From positions 691,001-755,000 of the forward strand of contig NZ_JAMZDX010000003.1 of the NCBI RefSeq assembly GCF_024172095.1: DNA of 64,000 bases, written 5' to 3'. The position numbers and the translations under genes were made by a program. Below, piece by piece: positions 25,807-34,441 of the stretch (positions are counted from its first letter, which is position 1; the number at the start of each line of letters is the position of its first letter). Under the pieces are notes generated by a model that made no database searches, was not told where the DNA came from, and saw only the letters and a list, made by a program, of their open reading frames with translations. This DNA is from Kitasatospora cinereorecta (lineage in GTDB: Bacteria; Actinomycetota; Actinomycetes; Streptomycetales; Streptomycetaceae).

Positions 25807-26346
25807 TCACACCCGCACCGTACGGTCCCCGGTCCGGCCCCGGGCGGCCCGTACGCATGCCCACAGCACCACCGCGGCGCCCGGCAGCCAGGGCTCGCGG
25901 GTGTCGGGGGCGACGATCCAGCGGCCGGCGCCGAGGCCGGGGGAGTCGGGGGCGTCGACCATCCGCTGGACCGGCGGGACGGTGACCGCGTCGCCCTGGC
26001 CGTGGCAGAGCAGCGGCGGCACGTCGCGCGCCCACTCCTCCCAGGCGAGCAGGGTGCGCAGGCGGGCCGCCGCGCCCGGCTGGACGAACAGCAGGGTCCG
26101 CCCGCGGTACGAGGCCACCGGGCCGCAGCCGGGACCGGACGACCAGAGTTCGTCCAGCACCTTGCGGCCGAACACGGCGGGCAGGCTGATCACGTCGAAG
26201 ACCTTCCCGCAGGGCAGGACGGCCGGGGCCCACGGGCGCGACTCCCACAGCGCGCGCATGCTGCGCGGGTACTCGCTGGCCGAGGCGAGCCAGGACTCGC
26301 CGGCCACGGTGACGTACTCCACGGATTGATACGTCCAGATGTCCAC
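25807..26346 (-). CDS. Hypothetical protein resembling truncated Prim-Pol-type domain proteins
   Basis: 179 residues from GTG 26346. The core (RALWESRPWAPAVLPCGKVF, then GPVASYRGRTLLFVQPGAA and a terminal WIVAPDTREPWLPG) resembles streptomycete proteins annotated as bifunctional DNA primase/polymerase N-terminal domain, from memory only. The usual opening of those proteins is replaced by a short segment (WTYQSVEYVTVAGESWLA), and I cannot point to the catalytic acidic residues. It is probably a small diverged relative rather than a primase. A 17-bp palindrome covers its start codon, and no Shine-Dalgarno site is evident. Confidence 0.5.
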   Translation of the reverse strand: MDIWTYQSVEYVTVAGESWLASASEYPRSMRALWESRPWAPAVLPCGKVFDVISLPAVFGRKVLDELWSSGPGCGPVASYRGRTLLFVQPGAAARLRTLLAWEEWARDVPPLLCHGQGDAVTVPPVQRMVDAPDSPGLGAGRWIVAPDTREPWLPGAAVVLWACVRAARGRTGDRTVRV

Positions 26347-26359
26347 GCTGTCAGCGTGG
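26343..26359. promoter_or_regulatory. 17-bp palindrome over a start codon
   Basis: CCACGCTGTCAGCGTGG is a perfect dyad (8-bp arms, one central base) that includes the GTG start of the minus-strand gene at 26346. It may be a repressor operator or an RNA hairpin limiting initiation. Confidence 0.5.
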
Positions 26360-26485
26360 CGCGAACGGCCGGGGACCCGGAGGGAAAGCCGGATTCGCCG
26401 GACACCGGGCCGTCCGCAGGCGTACCCTCGCCCCGCGCATATGCCACTGGCGATCCGGACGGCCCGCAGCAGAGGCCGGCAGGGC

Positions 26486-26890
26486 CTAGTGCAGGCCCTC
26501 CGCGTGGCGCTGCTTCTGCAGGCCGCGGCCGTACTCGACCATGCGGGCGGCGTAGTCCGGGGTCCAGTCGGCGCGGGCGCCGATCTCGGCGGGGGTGAGG
26601 GAGTCGAAGCGCTTGGGGTCGGCGAGCTGGGCGGCGGCGAGGGCCTGGAAGTCGGTGGCGCGCTCGGCGGCGGCGCGGAAGGCCAGGGTCAACTCGGTCG
26701 CGCGGCGCAGCAGTTCGCCGGGGTCGGTGATGGTGTCCAGGTCGAAGAAGCGTTCCGGCTCCGGCTCGCCGGCCGGCGGCTCGAAGATCAGCTGGGCCGG
26801 GCGCAGTCGCCGGCCCTGGGATCCCGGACCCGGGGCGGCCGGCGCGGGGGTGCCGCTCTGGTCGGACGCCTGCGTGTGGGGATCGGGCAT
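26486..26890 (-). CDS. Conserved hypothetical protein
   Basis: 134 residues; ATG with GGAGG 9 nt upstream. A Pro/Ala/Gly-rich unstructured head of about 45 residues leads into a helical part (ELLRRATELTLAFRAAAERATDFQALAAAQL, DSLTPAEIGARADWTPDYAARMVEYGRGLQKQRH). No catalytic motif, membrane helix or Cys cluster. It lies 201 nt downstream of the helicase gene on the same strand, so it may be a distal member of that transcription unit. Family not recognised. Confidence 0.65.
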   Translation of the reverse strand: MPDPHTQASDQSGTPAPAAPGPGSQGRRLRPAQLIFEPPAGEPEPERFFDLDTITDPGELLRRATELTLAFRAAAERATDFQALAAAQLADPKRFDSLTPAEIGARADWTPDYAARMVEYGRGLQKQRHAEGLH

Positions 26891-27091
26891 GGTGGGGCAC
26901 CTCCGGGTGTGGGCGGGGGTCGGCTTGGCGAACGGGCCGCCGTCCATTGTCCCCCGGCGGCGGCCGGTAGCGGAACGGTGCGCGTGCGGTTGCTATTCCC
27001 CGTCTTCCGGCGCTCACCGCCGACCGCGCGCGGGCGGCGCACCCGGCCCCCGGCGGGCACCGGCCCGGCCGGGAGCGGCCAGGAGCGGCCG

Positions 27092-28456
27092 CTACCCCAG
27101 TCGGACCCGGTGCCCGGCCAGATGCGCCAGCACCGCGTGGTTGGCCTCCCAGCCGTCCGGGAAGGCGACCGGGACCCCGAGTTGCACCGGTTCGGTGGCC
27201 GGGTGCTCGTCCAGCAGCTCGGCGATCCCGGCCCGGGCCACCACGATGCAGGCGTGCCGGTGCCGGGAGGCGAGCACGCACAGGCGCCCGGTCTCCAGGT
27301 GGAAGGCGGTGGCGTCCGGCCGGCCGGAGAGCGGGTGGAGCACCACGGTCACGTCGTACTCCCGGCCCTGCAGCCGGTTGGCGGTGTCGACGGTGACCGC
27401 GGGCCCGGCCGCCGGGTCGACGGGGACGCCGAGCGCGTCCAGCGCGGCGCGGACCGCCGCCGCCTGGTCCCGGTGCGCGGTGCCGACCGCCACCCGGCCC
27501 GGGGTGAGCGGCGTCGAACCCTGCTCGGAGTGCGCGGTCAGCCCGCGCTCCAGCAGCCGCCGTACGGTGTCGGCCACCGCCGCGACGGCCTGCGGGTCGG
27601 TCCGCACGGTGCGCCGGGCGGGCAGCTCCAGCAGCGCCCAGCCGTGCTCGGCCGCCTCGTCGATCGCCGCGTCCACCGCCGAGCCGTCGGAGCGCACCCC
27701 GCAGGTCAGCCGCCGTTCGCCGGGACCGGTGCCGGACCGGAACGGCGTGTACGGGTAGAACGCCGAGGAGATCAGCGGGGCCGCGGACGCGGGCAGCCGC
27801 CAGGACACCGGGAGCCGGTGCGGTGCGATCGCCGGGTTGTGCGCCAGCAGCGTCACCACCGCGGAGCTGGACGGGTCCCAGGAGAGGCCGGCCCACTGCT
27901 CGGTGCCCACCACCGTGAACGGGTCCAGCTGGCCCGGGTCGCCGACGAACAGCGCCCGCTCGAACAGCCGGGCCACCGCGAGCAGTGCGTCCGAGCGCAT
28001 CTGGTACGCCTCGTCCACGATGGCGTGCCGCCACGGCGCCTCGGTCCGCACCCACTGCCACTTGGCCGCGGTGGAGATCACCACGTCCTGCTCCAGCAGG
28101 TCCTTGACCTTCTCCGAGGCGGTCACGTTGGTGTGCCGCAGCGCCTCCGCGGCCGGGCGGCCGTCGCTCGCGTGCAGGCGGCCGATGGTGAGGTCGGGGG
28201 CCTTCAGGGCGAGCCGGTCGACCAGGTCGTCCACCTGGCTGTTGGTCTGCGCGACGATCATCAGCCGCTCGCCGGCGTCGACCAGCTCGCGGGCGGCCCG
28301 CACCACCAGCGTCGACTTGCCCGCGCCGGGCGGGGAGTCCACCACCACGCCGCGCGGGGCGCCCGGCGCGGGGGAGACCACCGCGCGCAGGATGCCCGAC
28401 ACGGCCGCGTCGGCGGCCTCGCCGGGGGAGCGGTGGTCGGTCGTCTCCAGGCTCAT
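27092..28456 (-). CDS. SF1-type DNA/RNA helicase (Upf1/Dna2-like), third gene of the nuclease-helicase cassette
   Basis: 454 residues. Helicase motifs in order: Walker A SPPGAGKST (41-49), TNSQVDDLV (motif Ia), Walker B IVDEA (146-150), motif III GDPGQL (172-177), SWRLP (218-222, motif IV), and late motifs TANRLQGREYD and SRHRH. The Q-G-x-E motif V points to the Upf1/Dna2/Nam7 branch of superfamily 1. It is compact: there are no accessory or zinc domains. The ATG overlaps the stop of the 539-residue protein in ATGA, so translation is coupled. It likely unwinds or translocates on nucleic acid processed by the upstream Cas4-like nuclease. Confidence 0.85.
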   Translation of the reverse strand: MSLETTDHRSPGEAADAAVSGILRAVVSPAPGAPRGVVVDSPPGAGKSTLVVRAARELVDAGERLMIVAQTNSQVDDLVDRLALKAPDLTIGRLHASDGRPAAEALRHTNVTASEKVKDLLEQDVVISTAAKWQWVRTEAPWRHAIVDEAYQMRSDALLAVARLFERALFVGDPGQLDPFTVVGTEQWAGLSWDPSSSAVVTLLAHNPAIAPHRLPVSWRLPASAAPLISSAFYPYTPFRSGTGPGERRLTCGVRSDGSAVDAAIDEAAEHGWALLELPARRTVRTDPQAVAAVADTVRRLLERGLTAHSEQGSTPLTPGRVAVGTAHRDQAAAVRAALDALGVPVDPAAGPAVTVDTANRLQGREYDVTVVLHPLSGRPDATAFHLETGRLCVLASRHRHACIVVARAGIAELLDEHPATEPVQLGVPVAFPDGWEANHAVLAHLAGHRVRLG

Positions 28457-30072
28457 TCCCACTCCTCCTCCGCGCCGCCTGCCGCGCCTGCCGTGCCCGC
28501 CGCGTCCGGTCCGCCGCCGGGCGGCCCGCCGTGCGTCCACGGGGTGTCCTCCGGCTCCGGCAGCGGCGCGGACTGCCGCGGCGCCAGCTCGAACAGCGTG
28601 AACACCACGGTGTCGCCGACCTCCGGCACGCTGCCCGGCTCCGGCTCCTTCTTCCGGCCCATCCCGGACACCAGCCGGACCAGCACCTCGCCCGGCGCCG
28701 ACCCGGCGATCTCGCCCCGCTGGGCCGGTTCCGCGTGCGCCCGGTGCACCTCGCGCCCGGCGTCCGCGTGCGGCCGATCCGGCGTGCGCACGGTCAGCAC
28801 CGGCCGGGGCTTGGACCGCGGACCCGCCGAGTACTCCAGCGCCACGTCGGTCACCACCCCGGCGAACGCCTCGCCGGCCAGCCGGTGCTCGGCCATCGCC
28901 AGCGGATCGTCCAGCGCCTCCTGGATGTCCAGCCGGGCCTGCTCCCGCTCGCGCTGGGCCAGCTTGCGCGCCGCCGTCACCGCGTCGTCCCGCTTCGGCT
29001 GCGGCGGCTCGCCCGCCGCCAGCCGGTCCCGGTGCCCGGTGTACGACCAGCGGTCGCTCTCCCAGCGGTCGGCCAGGTGACCGGCCGGCGGCAGTGCCCG
29101 CAGCAGGTCGAGCCCCTTCCAGAGGTCGTTCCAGGTCGGCTCCAGCACCGCGAACAGCGCCGCCTCCAGCTGGGACCTGGCCTCCTTCACCAGCACCTCG
29201 GCCTGCTCCGCGTCGTCCTGACGGTCGTCCTGACGGGCCTGGCCGTCGCTCCGGCGCAGCGCGGCCACCGCCGCGTCGTGCCGGGTGATCGCCGGGCCGA
29301 GCACCAGCTCGTCGAACTTCGGGTCGGTCGCCGGACCGGCCGGCGGGCGGACCAGCTGCCCCGCCGCGTCCCGCTCCGACTCGGCCAGCTCGGCCGCCTC
29401 GGCCCCGGTCAGCTCCGCCGGCGGCGCGTGCCAGGACAGCTGCGCCGCCAGGTGCTGGTCCTCCAGGTGGCTCTGCCCGGTCGCCCAGTGCCGCGCCAGC
29501 AGCGAGGTCATCGGCAGCAGCAGGCTGGAGCCGGGCACCTGGGCCCGCTCGGTCAGGTGGGTCAGCCACCGGCCCATCAGCGGCACCTGGGTCGGCGCCG
29601 GGTACGGCCCGGGCTCCGGATCCTCCGCCGTGCGCCGGAACCGGGTGGAGCGGCCCAGCAGCGCCAGGTGGTGGACGGCGCCCCCGTTGGGCACGATCAG
29701 CTGCGGCGCGTCCGCGCACAGCTCGCGCACCACCGGCACCTTCTCGCCGCTCTCCGGGTCCTTCTCCGACCCCTCCAGCAGCTCCACCTCGGCCCCGAAG
29801 GACTCCAGGTACGGCAGCAGGTCGGCGGCCATCGCCGCCAGGAACTCGAAACGCTGGGTGCGGTTCAAGGGCTGCGGCACGATGTGCAGCCGCGGCGCCA
29901 GCCGGTCGGTGCCCAGCAGCACCGCCAGCGGAGCGCCCGACTCACCGGCCGCCGCCAGCGGCACCAGCACCATCGGACGCTCGGACAGGTGCCGGTGGCG
30001 GACCGTGGCCAGCGGCTGCGCCCGGCCCGCGCGCACCGCCTCCAGCCGGGCCAGCGTGGTCAGCAGGCTCAC
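28453..30072 (-). CDS. Unknown 539-residue protein, middle gene of the nuclease-helicase cassette
   Basis: GTG start at 30072 overlaps the nuclease stop by 4 bp (GTGA), and its own stop overlaps the helicase ATG by 4 bp. Three parts can be seen: an N-terminal mixed alpha/beta part (about 1-190, with RHLSERPMVLVPLAAAGE and FEFLAAMAADLLPYLESFG), a central charged helical part (about 190-400, with KKEARSQLEAAL-like and KLAQREREQARLDIQEAL stretches), and a beta-rich C-terminal part (about 400-510, ALEYSAGPRSKPRPVLTVRT, VGDTVVFTLFEL) ending in a Gly/Pro tail. I recognise no enzyme motif or known family. Coupling to a nuclease and a helicase suggests an adaptor or nucleic-acid-binding subunit; that is inference. 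Confidence 0.75.
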   Translation of the reverse strand: MSLLTTLARLEAVRAGRAQPLATVRHRHLSERPMVLVPLAAAGESGAPLAVLLGTDRLAPRLHIVPQPLNRTQRFEFLAAMAADLLPYLESFGAEVELLEGSEKDPESGEKVPVVRELCADAPQLIVPNGGAVHHLALLGRSTRFRRTAEDPEPGPYPAPTQVPLMGRWLTHLTERAQVPGSSLLLPMTSLLARHWATGQSHLEDQHLAAQLSWHAPPAELTGAEAAELAESERDAAGQLVRPPAGPATDPKFDELVLGPAITRHDAAVAALRRSDGQARQDDRQDDAEQAEVLVKEARSQLEAALFAVLEPTWNDLWKGLDLLRALPPAGHLADRWESDRWSYTGHRDRLAAGEPPQPKRDDAVTAARKLAQREREQARLDIQEALDDPLAMAEHRLAGEAFAGVVTDVALEYSAGPRSKPRPVLTVRTPDRPHADAGREVHRAHAEPAQRGEIAGSAPGEVLVRLVSGMGRKKEPEPGSVPEVGDTVVFTLFELAPRQSAPLPEPEDTPWTHGGPPGGGPDAAGTAGAAGGAEEEWE

Positions 30073-31313
30073 CGCCCACCCCCGCCCGGCCCGCTCGCGC
30101 CGGACGCCCCGGACGCCGTGGACGCGCCGGCCGGCAGCGCCGTCAGCGCCTCAGCCCGCAGGCCCGCCGCGTACGCCAGTCGCTCGGCCGCGTCGTCCCC
30201 GTCCCCGTCCCCGGCGGCGCCGGCGGCCGCGGCCAGCGCCTCGCCGACCGTCCGGATCGCCCCCAGCTCACCGCGGACCCCGCGACCCAGCTGCTCGACC
30301 ACACCCGAGCAGCGGGCCTGCGCCCGGCAGTGGAAGCCCAGCTCGCAGGTGGAGATGCAGTCCGGGCTGTACGCCGCCGGGACCGCCTCCACCGCGGCCG
30401 CCAGCTCCTGCGGCGGCCGGGTCGGCGCGCCGCTGTCGTCCGCCTCCAGGTCGAAGGTGGTGCCCGGCGGCAGCGCCGCCAGCAGCTCCTCGACCCGGGT
30501 CAGCCGGGCCAGCTGCCGGCGGGTGGTGGCCAGTTCGCGTCGCACGTCCACGGGCGCGGCGGTCGGCCGGTTGGTGAAGTCCCGCGGGCAGACCAGCAGG
30601 ACCACCGGCTCCGGCGAGCCGGGCAGCGCCTGCTCCGCGTACGGGTCGGCGCTCGCCGCCACGCCCGCCAGCTCGGCCGCGGTCTGCTGCAGCGCCAGCA
30701 CGTACACCGCCGCCTGCCGGGCGGCGGCACCGACCTTGGCCGGGTCGGCCGTGCCGTCGAGCACCGGGAAGGACTTGATCTCCACCACCGTGCAGCGGCC
30801 GCCGTGCACCACCAGCGCGTCCGGCTCCAGGTACGCCGGGCTGCTGGCCACGGTGAGGCGCAGCATCGGGTGGTCCAGCAGCGTCCAGGCGGCCGGGTCG
30901 GCGGCGGCCTCGGCCAGCACCTGGCGGGTCCGCTCGGCGCGGACGGCCGGGGTGGCGCGGCGCAGCAGGTCGGGGACCGCGGGCGGCTCGGCGCCCTCCG
31001 GCGGCAGGCCGAGGTGGCGGCGGAGCGGCTCCAGCAGGGCCGCGTAGCCGTCCTCCTTCAACCGGGCCTCGAAGACGTTGCCGCGGGTGATCGCGAACGG
31101 GGACTGGCCGAACGGCGCGGGGCGGCCCAGCCGCCCGGCGATGGCGGCCTTGTCCACCCCCGCGGCGTCCAGCAGGGCGCGGCGGCGGCAGCCGGGATTG
31201 GCGGCGAGCGCGGCGAGGGCACGGGCGTCCAGACTGCGCTGCGGCGCCCGGCCGCGCAGCTCGGCGAGCCGCTGCAGCGGCGACTCGGTCTGCCCGAAGA
31301 GCGAGACGTTCAT
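30069..31313 (-). CDS. Cas4/RecB-like PD-(D/E)XK nuclease with iron-sulfur cysteines, first gene of the cassette
   Basis: 414 residues from ATG 31313. The PD-(D/E)XK core is complete: RGNVFEARL (77-85) in place of the Cas4 RGxxxHE helix, Asp165 in EPDALVV, Glu178 and Lys180 in VVEIKSF, and the RecB-family QxxxY as Gln200-Tyr204. Cys42 near the N-terminus with Cys319, Cys323, Cys329 and Cys335 in the C-terminal cluster (CISTCELGFHCRAQARC) matches the 4Fe-4S layout of Cas4, AddB and eukaryotic Dna2. The protein should cut or resect DNA with divalent metal. It heads an operon of three genes with 4-bp overlaps. No CRISPR array or other cas gene is in the window, so this is not a CRISPR adaptation protein in context. 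Confidence 0.85.
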   Translation of the reverse strand: MNVSLFGQTESPLQRLAELRGRAPQRSLDARALAALAANPGCRRRALLDAAGVDKAAIAGRLGRPAPFGQSPFAITRGNVFEARLKEDGYAALLEPLRRHLGLPPEGAEPPAVPDLLRRATPAVRAERTRQVLAEAAADPAAWTLLDHPMLRLTVASSPAYLEPDALVVHGGRCTVVEIKSFPVLDGTADPAKVGAAARQAAVYVLALQQTAAELAGVAASADPYAEQALPGSPEPVVLLVCPRDFTNRPTAAPVDVRRELATTRRQLARLTRVEELLAALPPGTTFDLEADDSGAPTRPPQELAAAVEAVPAAYSPDCISTCELGFHCRAQARCSGVVEQLGRGVRGELGAIRTVGEALAAAAGAAGDGDGDDAAERLAYAAGLRAEALTALPAGASTASGASGASGPGGGGR

Positions 31314-31454
31314 GGTGCGGCCCAGTGTCGCATCCGGCACTGACAATCCGGCCACGCGGCGTCCCTCCCGCGGCCCGGCCCGGCCGTGCGCGATCATAGG
31401 GACGGCCCTCAATGGCGAGCCAGGCCAGCACCACCCAGCCGCGAGGAGAAACCC

Positions 31455-32111
31455 ATGCCCGCCCGCATCGTGCTCGTCCGCCACGGCGAGACCGCCTGGT
31501 CGGCCACCGGCCGGCACACCGGCCGCACCGACGTGCCGCTCACCGAGGAGGGGCGCGCGATGGCCCGGGCGCTCGGCAGCCGCCTCGCCCGCGCCCCCTG
31601 GAGCGGGCTCACCGACGCCGTCGTCTACACCAGCCCGCTCTCCCGGGCCCGCGAGACCTGCGAGCTGGCCGGCCTCGGCCACCGCGCCGTCGACCGCCCC
31701 GAACTGATGGAGTGGGACTACGGCCAGTACGAGGGCCGCACCGGCCCCGACATCCGCGCCACCGACCAGCCCGGCTGGCTGATCTGGCGCGACGGCGTGC
31801 CCGGCGGCGAGAAGCTCTCCGACGTCGCCGCCCGGGTCGACGGCTTCCTCGACGAGCTCAACTCCCACCACGGCGTGCCGCACCCCGAGACCACCAAGAT
31901 GCACGCCGCCGACCGGGACGTGGTCCTGTTCGCCCACGGGCACCTGCTGCGCATCCTCACCGCCCGCTGGCTCGGCCTGCCGCCCGAGGCCGCCCAGCGG
32001 TTCAAGCTCGGCACCGCCGCGCTCTCGGTGCTGTCCTGGGAGTACGGCCTGCCGGCCGTCGAGATCTGGAACGACACCAGCCACCTCGACGGGCTCGCCG
32101 AGCACTCCTGA
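31455..32111 (+). CDS. Histidine phosphatase family protein (phosphoglycerate-mutase-like)
   Basis: 218 residues; ATG with GAGGAGA upstream. Opens with VLVRHGETAWS, whose His accepts the phosphate; the second catalytic His is in FAHGHLLRIL, and the acidic residue in MEWDYGQYEG. The family is broad (phosphatases and cofactor-dependent mutases); the WDYG(Q/D)YEG segment is typical of actinobacterial acid phosphatase-like members. Divergent from the nuclease cassette and convergent with the XRE regulator. Substrate unknown. Confidence 0.88.
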   Translation: MPARIVLVRHGETAWSATGRHTGRTDVPLTEEGRAMARALGSRLARAPWSGLTDAVVYTSPLSRARETCELAGLGHRAVDRPELMEWDYGQYEGRTGPDIRATDQPGWLIWRDGVPGGEKLSDVAARVDGFLDELNSHHGVPHPETTKMHAADRDVVLFAHGHLLRILTARWLGLPPEAAQRFKLGTAALSVLSWEYGLPAVEIWNDTSHLDGLAEHS

Positions 32112-32150
32112 ACACTCGCGGGCGTTCCTGCGCGGCGCCGGTGGCCGGAC

Positions 32151-33611
32151 TCAGGCCGCCGGCGCCGCGTCGTACGCGGCCAGGAAGGCCCCCACCTCCG
32201 GGACGGCGCGGTGCTCCCGCAGCCGCCCGGCGGTGTCCGCCAGCATCTGCCGGATCCGCGCCGACCGGACCTGCCCCAGCAGCACCACCGCCGCCGAACC
32301 GTGCCCGCCCGCCCCGGCCAGATCGCCCCGGCCCAGCCGGTCGTGCGCCAACTCGGCGGTGTACAGCGCCCGGTTGCGCACGAAGTGCGGGTCCTGCAGC
32401 CTTATCGCCTGCCCGGCCCGGTCGCTCGCCAGGTCCCACTCGGCCAGCGCCGACCAGCACTGCGCCTCCAGCCCGGCCAGCTCCGCCTCGCCGAAGAAGG
32501 ACATCCACTCCGGGTCCGCCGCCGACACCCCGCGGTCGAACAGCCGGTACGCCCGGGCCAGCGCCCGCCCGCACGCCGACCGGTCCTGCAGCACCGCCCA
32601 GCCGCCCGCCTCACGCATCGCCAGCAGCGACAGCAGCCGGTCCGACCCCAACTCCCGTGCGGCGGACTGCCCGGCCTGCGCTGCCCGGAGCGCCTCCCGC
32701 GGCCGCCCGGCATCCCGGGCCAGGAAGGCGCTGTTGCAGAACACATGCGCCTCCAGCGCCGCGTCGCCCGCCATCCGGGCCGTCGCCAGCGCCTCGGCGT
32801 AGAACGACCTGGCGTCCGCGAGGCGGTTCGAGTCGTGCGCCAACCAGCCGACCGAGATGGCGAGTTCACCGGCGCCTGCCTGGAGGCGTCGTTCGGTGGC
32901 GGCCGAGTAGTCGCCGTCGTTCAGCAGCACGTACGCGTGGCGCAGCGACTGCCCGGCCATCTCGAACAGGGCGTCCGCGCCGTGCGCGTCGTCCAGCAGG
33001 CGGATGTCGCGGACGGCCTGCTCGACCCCCCGGACCTCCGCCTCGCCCACCTTCCGGGGCGCCGGAATCTGCGGCCGGGCCGGCTCAGCGGCCAGCTGAA
33101 GGCCCTGCTGCGGCTTGGGTCCGGACCCCTGCCGCGGGGGCGGGACCGCGGCGTACGCCGGGCCGTCCAGGCCGAGCGCTGCCGCCAGGGCGGTCGAGCC
33201 GCCGCTCAGGAACGTACGGCGACGCACGTCGTCGTTCTCCTCATCGAACAGGTACCAAGGGGCGGGCGAGTGCGGTGCCGGGGGAGCCGGCTCGACCTCC
33301 GCCGCCCGGCCGCGGACCACCGTCCGCGGCGCGAAGCCGAGTTCCGCCAGCGACCGGTCCGGCCACATGTGCCGGAACACCCGCTCGTAGGCGTAGTTGG
33401 GACAGCGGATCTCCCCCGACTCCACCCGGCCGATGTAGCGCGCGTCGCACGACACGTGCTCCCCGATCTCCCGGGCGGCCCGGCGCACCGCGGTGGCGAA
33501 CTCCCCGGGGGAGAGGTCACCGCGCAGCTCGCGCATGGCCGTGTTCGGGGCCGCCGGTACGGGCCGGCGGGCCGGCGCGGGCCGCGGGCCGCCTGCTCGG
33601 AGAGCTGCCAT
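32151..33611 (-). CDS. XRE-like transcriptional regulator with TPR-like C-terminal region
   Basis: 486 residues from ATG 33611 (GGAG 8 nt upstream). An N-terminal DNA-binding part (about 25-95: NTAMRELRGDLSPGEFATAV, then ARYIGRVESGEIRCPNYAYER) is followed by a twin-Arg-like stretch RRRTFLSGGSTALAAALGL and a long helical-repeat region (about 200-480) with alternating Ala/Leu helices characteristic of tetratricopeptide-like folds. This architecture is recurrent in streptomycete regulators of unknown ligand. It is divergent from a small hypothetical gene, with 340 bp between them. An internal ATG at the Met of MRELRG (about residue 26) is a possible alternative start. Confidence 0.75.
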   Translation of the reverse strand: MAALRAGGPRPAPARRPVPAAPNTAMRELRGDLSPGEFATAVRRAAREIGEHVSCDARYIGRVESGEIRCPNYAYERVFRHMWPDRSLAELGFAPRTVVRGRAAEVEPAPPAPHSPAPWYLFDEENDDVRRRTFLSGGSTALAAALGLDGPAYAAVPPPRQGSGPKPQQGLQLAAEPARPQIPAPRKVGEAEVRGVEQAVRDIRLLDDAHGADALFEMAGQSLRHAYVLLNDGDYSAATERRLQAGAGELAISVGWLAHDSNRLADARSFYAEALATARMAGDAALEAHVFCNSAFLARDAGRPREALRAAQAGQSAARELGSDRLLSLLAMREAGGWAVLQDRSACGRALARAYRLFDRGVSAADPEWMSFFGEAELAGLEAQCWSALAEWDLASDRAGQAIRLQDPHFVRNRALYTAELAHDRLGRGDLAGAGGHGSAAVVLLGQVRSARIRQMLADTAGRLREHRAVPEVGAFLAAYDAAPAA

Positions 33612-33951
33612 GGTGCGGACTCCAAGGTCGTGCCAGGTGGTGCCGGGCGGACCCGTCGGGGCCGCCGCGTCGCGATGACAGTACCGAAAGTCACCGGTCG
33701 GGCACGGCGAGTTGCCGGGACGGTCGCGGGCAATACCGGGCAAAACGGTCGGTGCTGCCGGGTTCCGCCATGAAATGCCATGGCTTGCTGTACGCCACCC
33801 CGTGGCCTCCTCCCCCTTTCCACCGTTGTCCTGATACGTGGAAGGCCCCCGCGCCACCCCCATCCGCCGCCCGCTCGCGTGGTTCGCCCCACTCGACCGG
33901 GTGACGGAGGCCGGTCGGCCCTCCGAGCAGACCAGGTGACAGGAGGTCCCC
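33612..33951. other. Divergent intergenic region, XRE regulator / small hypothetical gene
   Basis: 340 non-coding bases. CGGGCAA is repeated 10 bp apart at 33727-33733 and 33737-33743, one helical turn, with the inverted-like TTGCCGG at 33714-33720. A GCCATGGC dyad lies at 33778-33785. These are candidate regulator sites only. Confidence 0.4.
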
Positions 33952-34359
33952 ATGACCACCGGAGTGCCGCAGTACCGAGGCCGGACCGCGCAGGGCGCCG
34001 CCACCGCGTGCCCCGCCGTCCGCCCCGCCGCCCTGTACGACACCGTCACCGTCCCGGCCCGGCACGGCCTGGAAGCGGTCGACATCCTCCGCCTGCGACG
34101 CGCCTGCGGCGCCGTCCGGCAGACCGAGAGCGGCTCCGCGATCGCCTTCCTCGTCCCCGCCGGCACCGCCGAGAGCTGGCACCTCCCCGGCAGCTCCTGT
34201 ACCCCCGGCGCCACCGTCCTGCCACCCACCGACCCGCACTGGATCATGCCGCCGACCGGCCCCGAATGCCTGGTCCGACCCACCGACGCCTGGGTCCTGC
34301 GCTCCGCCCTCTGCGAGGCCGCCTGCACGCTCACGGCAGGCGGCCTCGGTCCGTTCTGA
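33952..34359 (+). CDS. Small conserved hypothetical protein divergent from the XRE regulator
   Basis: 135 residues; ATG preceded by a textbook ACAGGAGGTCCCC. Soluble, with a mixed alpha/beta pattern, several Cys, and the segment VRQTESGSAIAFLVPAGTA followed by SWHLPGSSC that recurs in streptomycete proteins of unknown function near such regulators. It may weakly resemble the C-terminal half of the Prim-Pol-like gene at 25807 (both have a VP or VQPG-A strand), but the match is too loose to call. The divergent pairing suggests it is controlled by, or works with, the XRE-like protein. Confidence 0.6.
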   Translation: MTTGVPQYRGRTAQGAATACPAVRPAALYDTVTVPARHGLEAVDILRLRRACGAVRQTESGSAIAFLVPAGTAESWHLPGSSCTPGATVLPPTDPHWIMPPTGPECLVRPTDAWVLRSALCEAACTLTAGGLGPF

Positions 34360-34429
34360 CCTTCCGACCTGCGGCGCCGACCCGGCCGTCGCGCGGAGTG
34401 GTCCGCGCGGAGCGGCTCCCAGCGGCGGC

Positions 34430-34435
34430 GATAAT
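34430..34435 (+). promoter_or_regulatory. -10 hexamer GATAAT of a leaderless promoter
   Basis: GATAAT ends 6 nt before the ATG at 34442. Transcription would start at or beside the start codon; there is no Shine-Dalgarno site. Confidence 0.55.
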
Positions 34436-34441
34436 GTGCTC

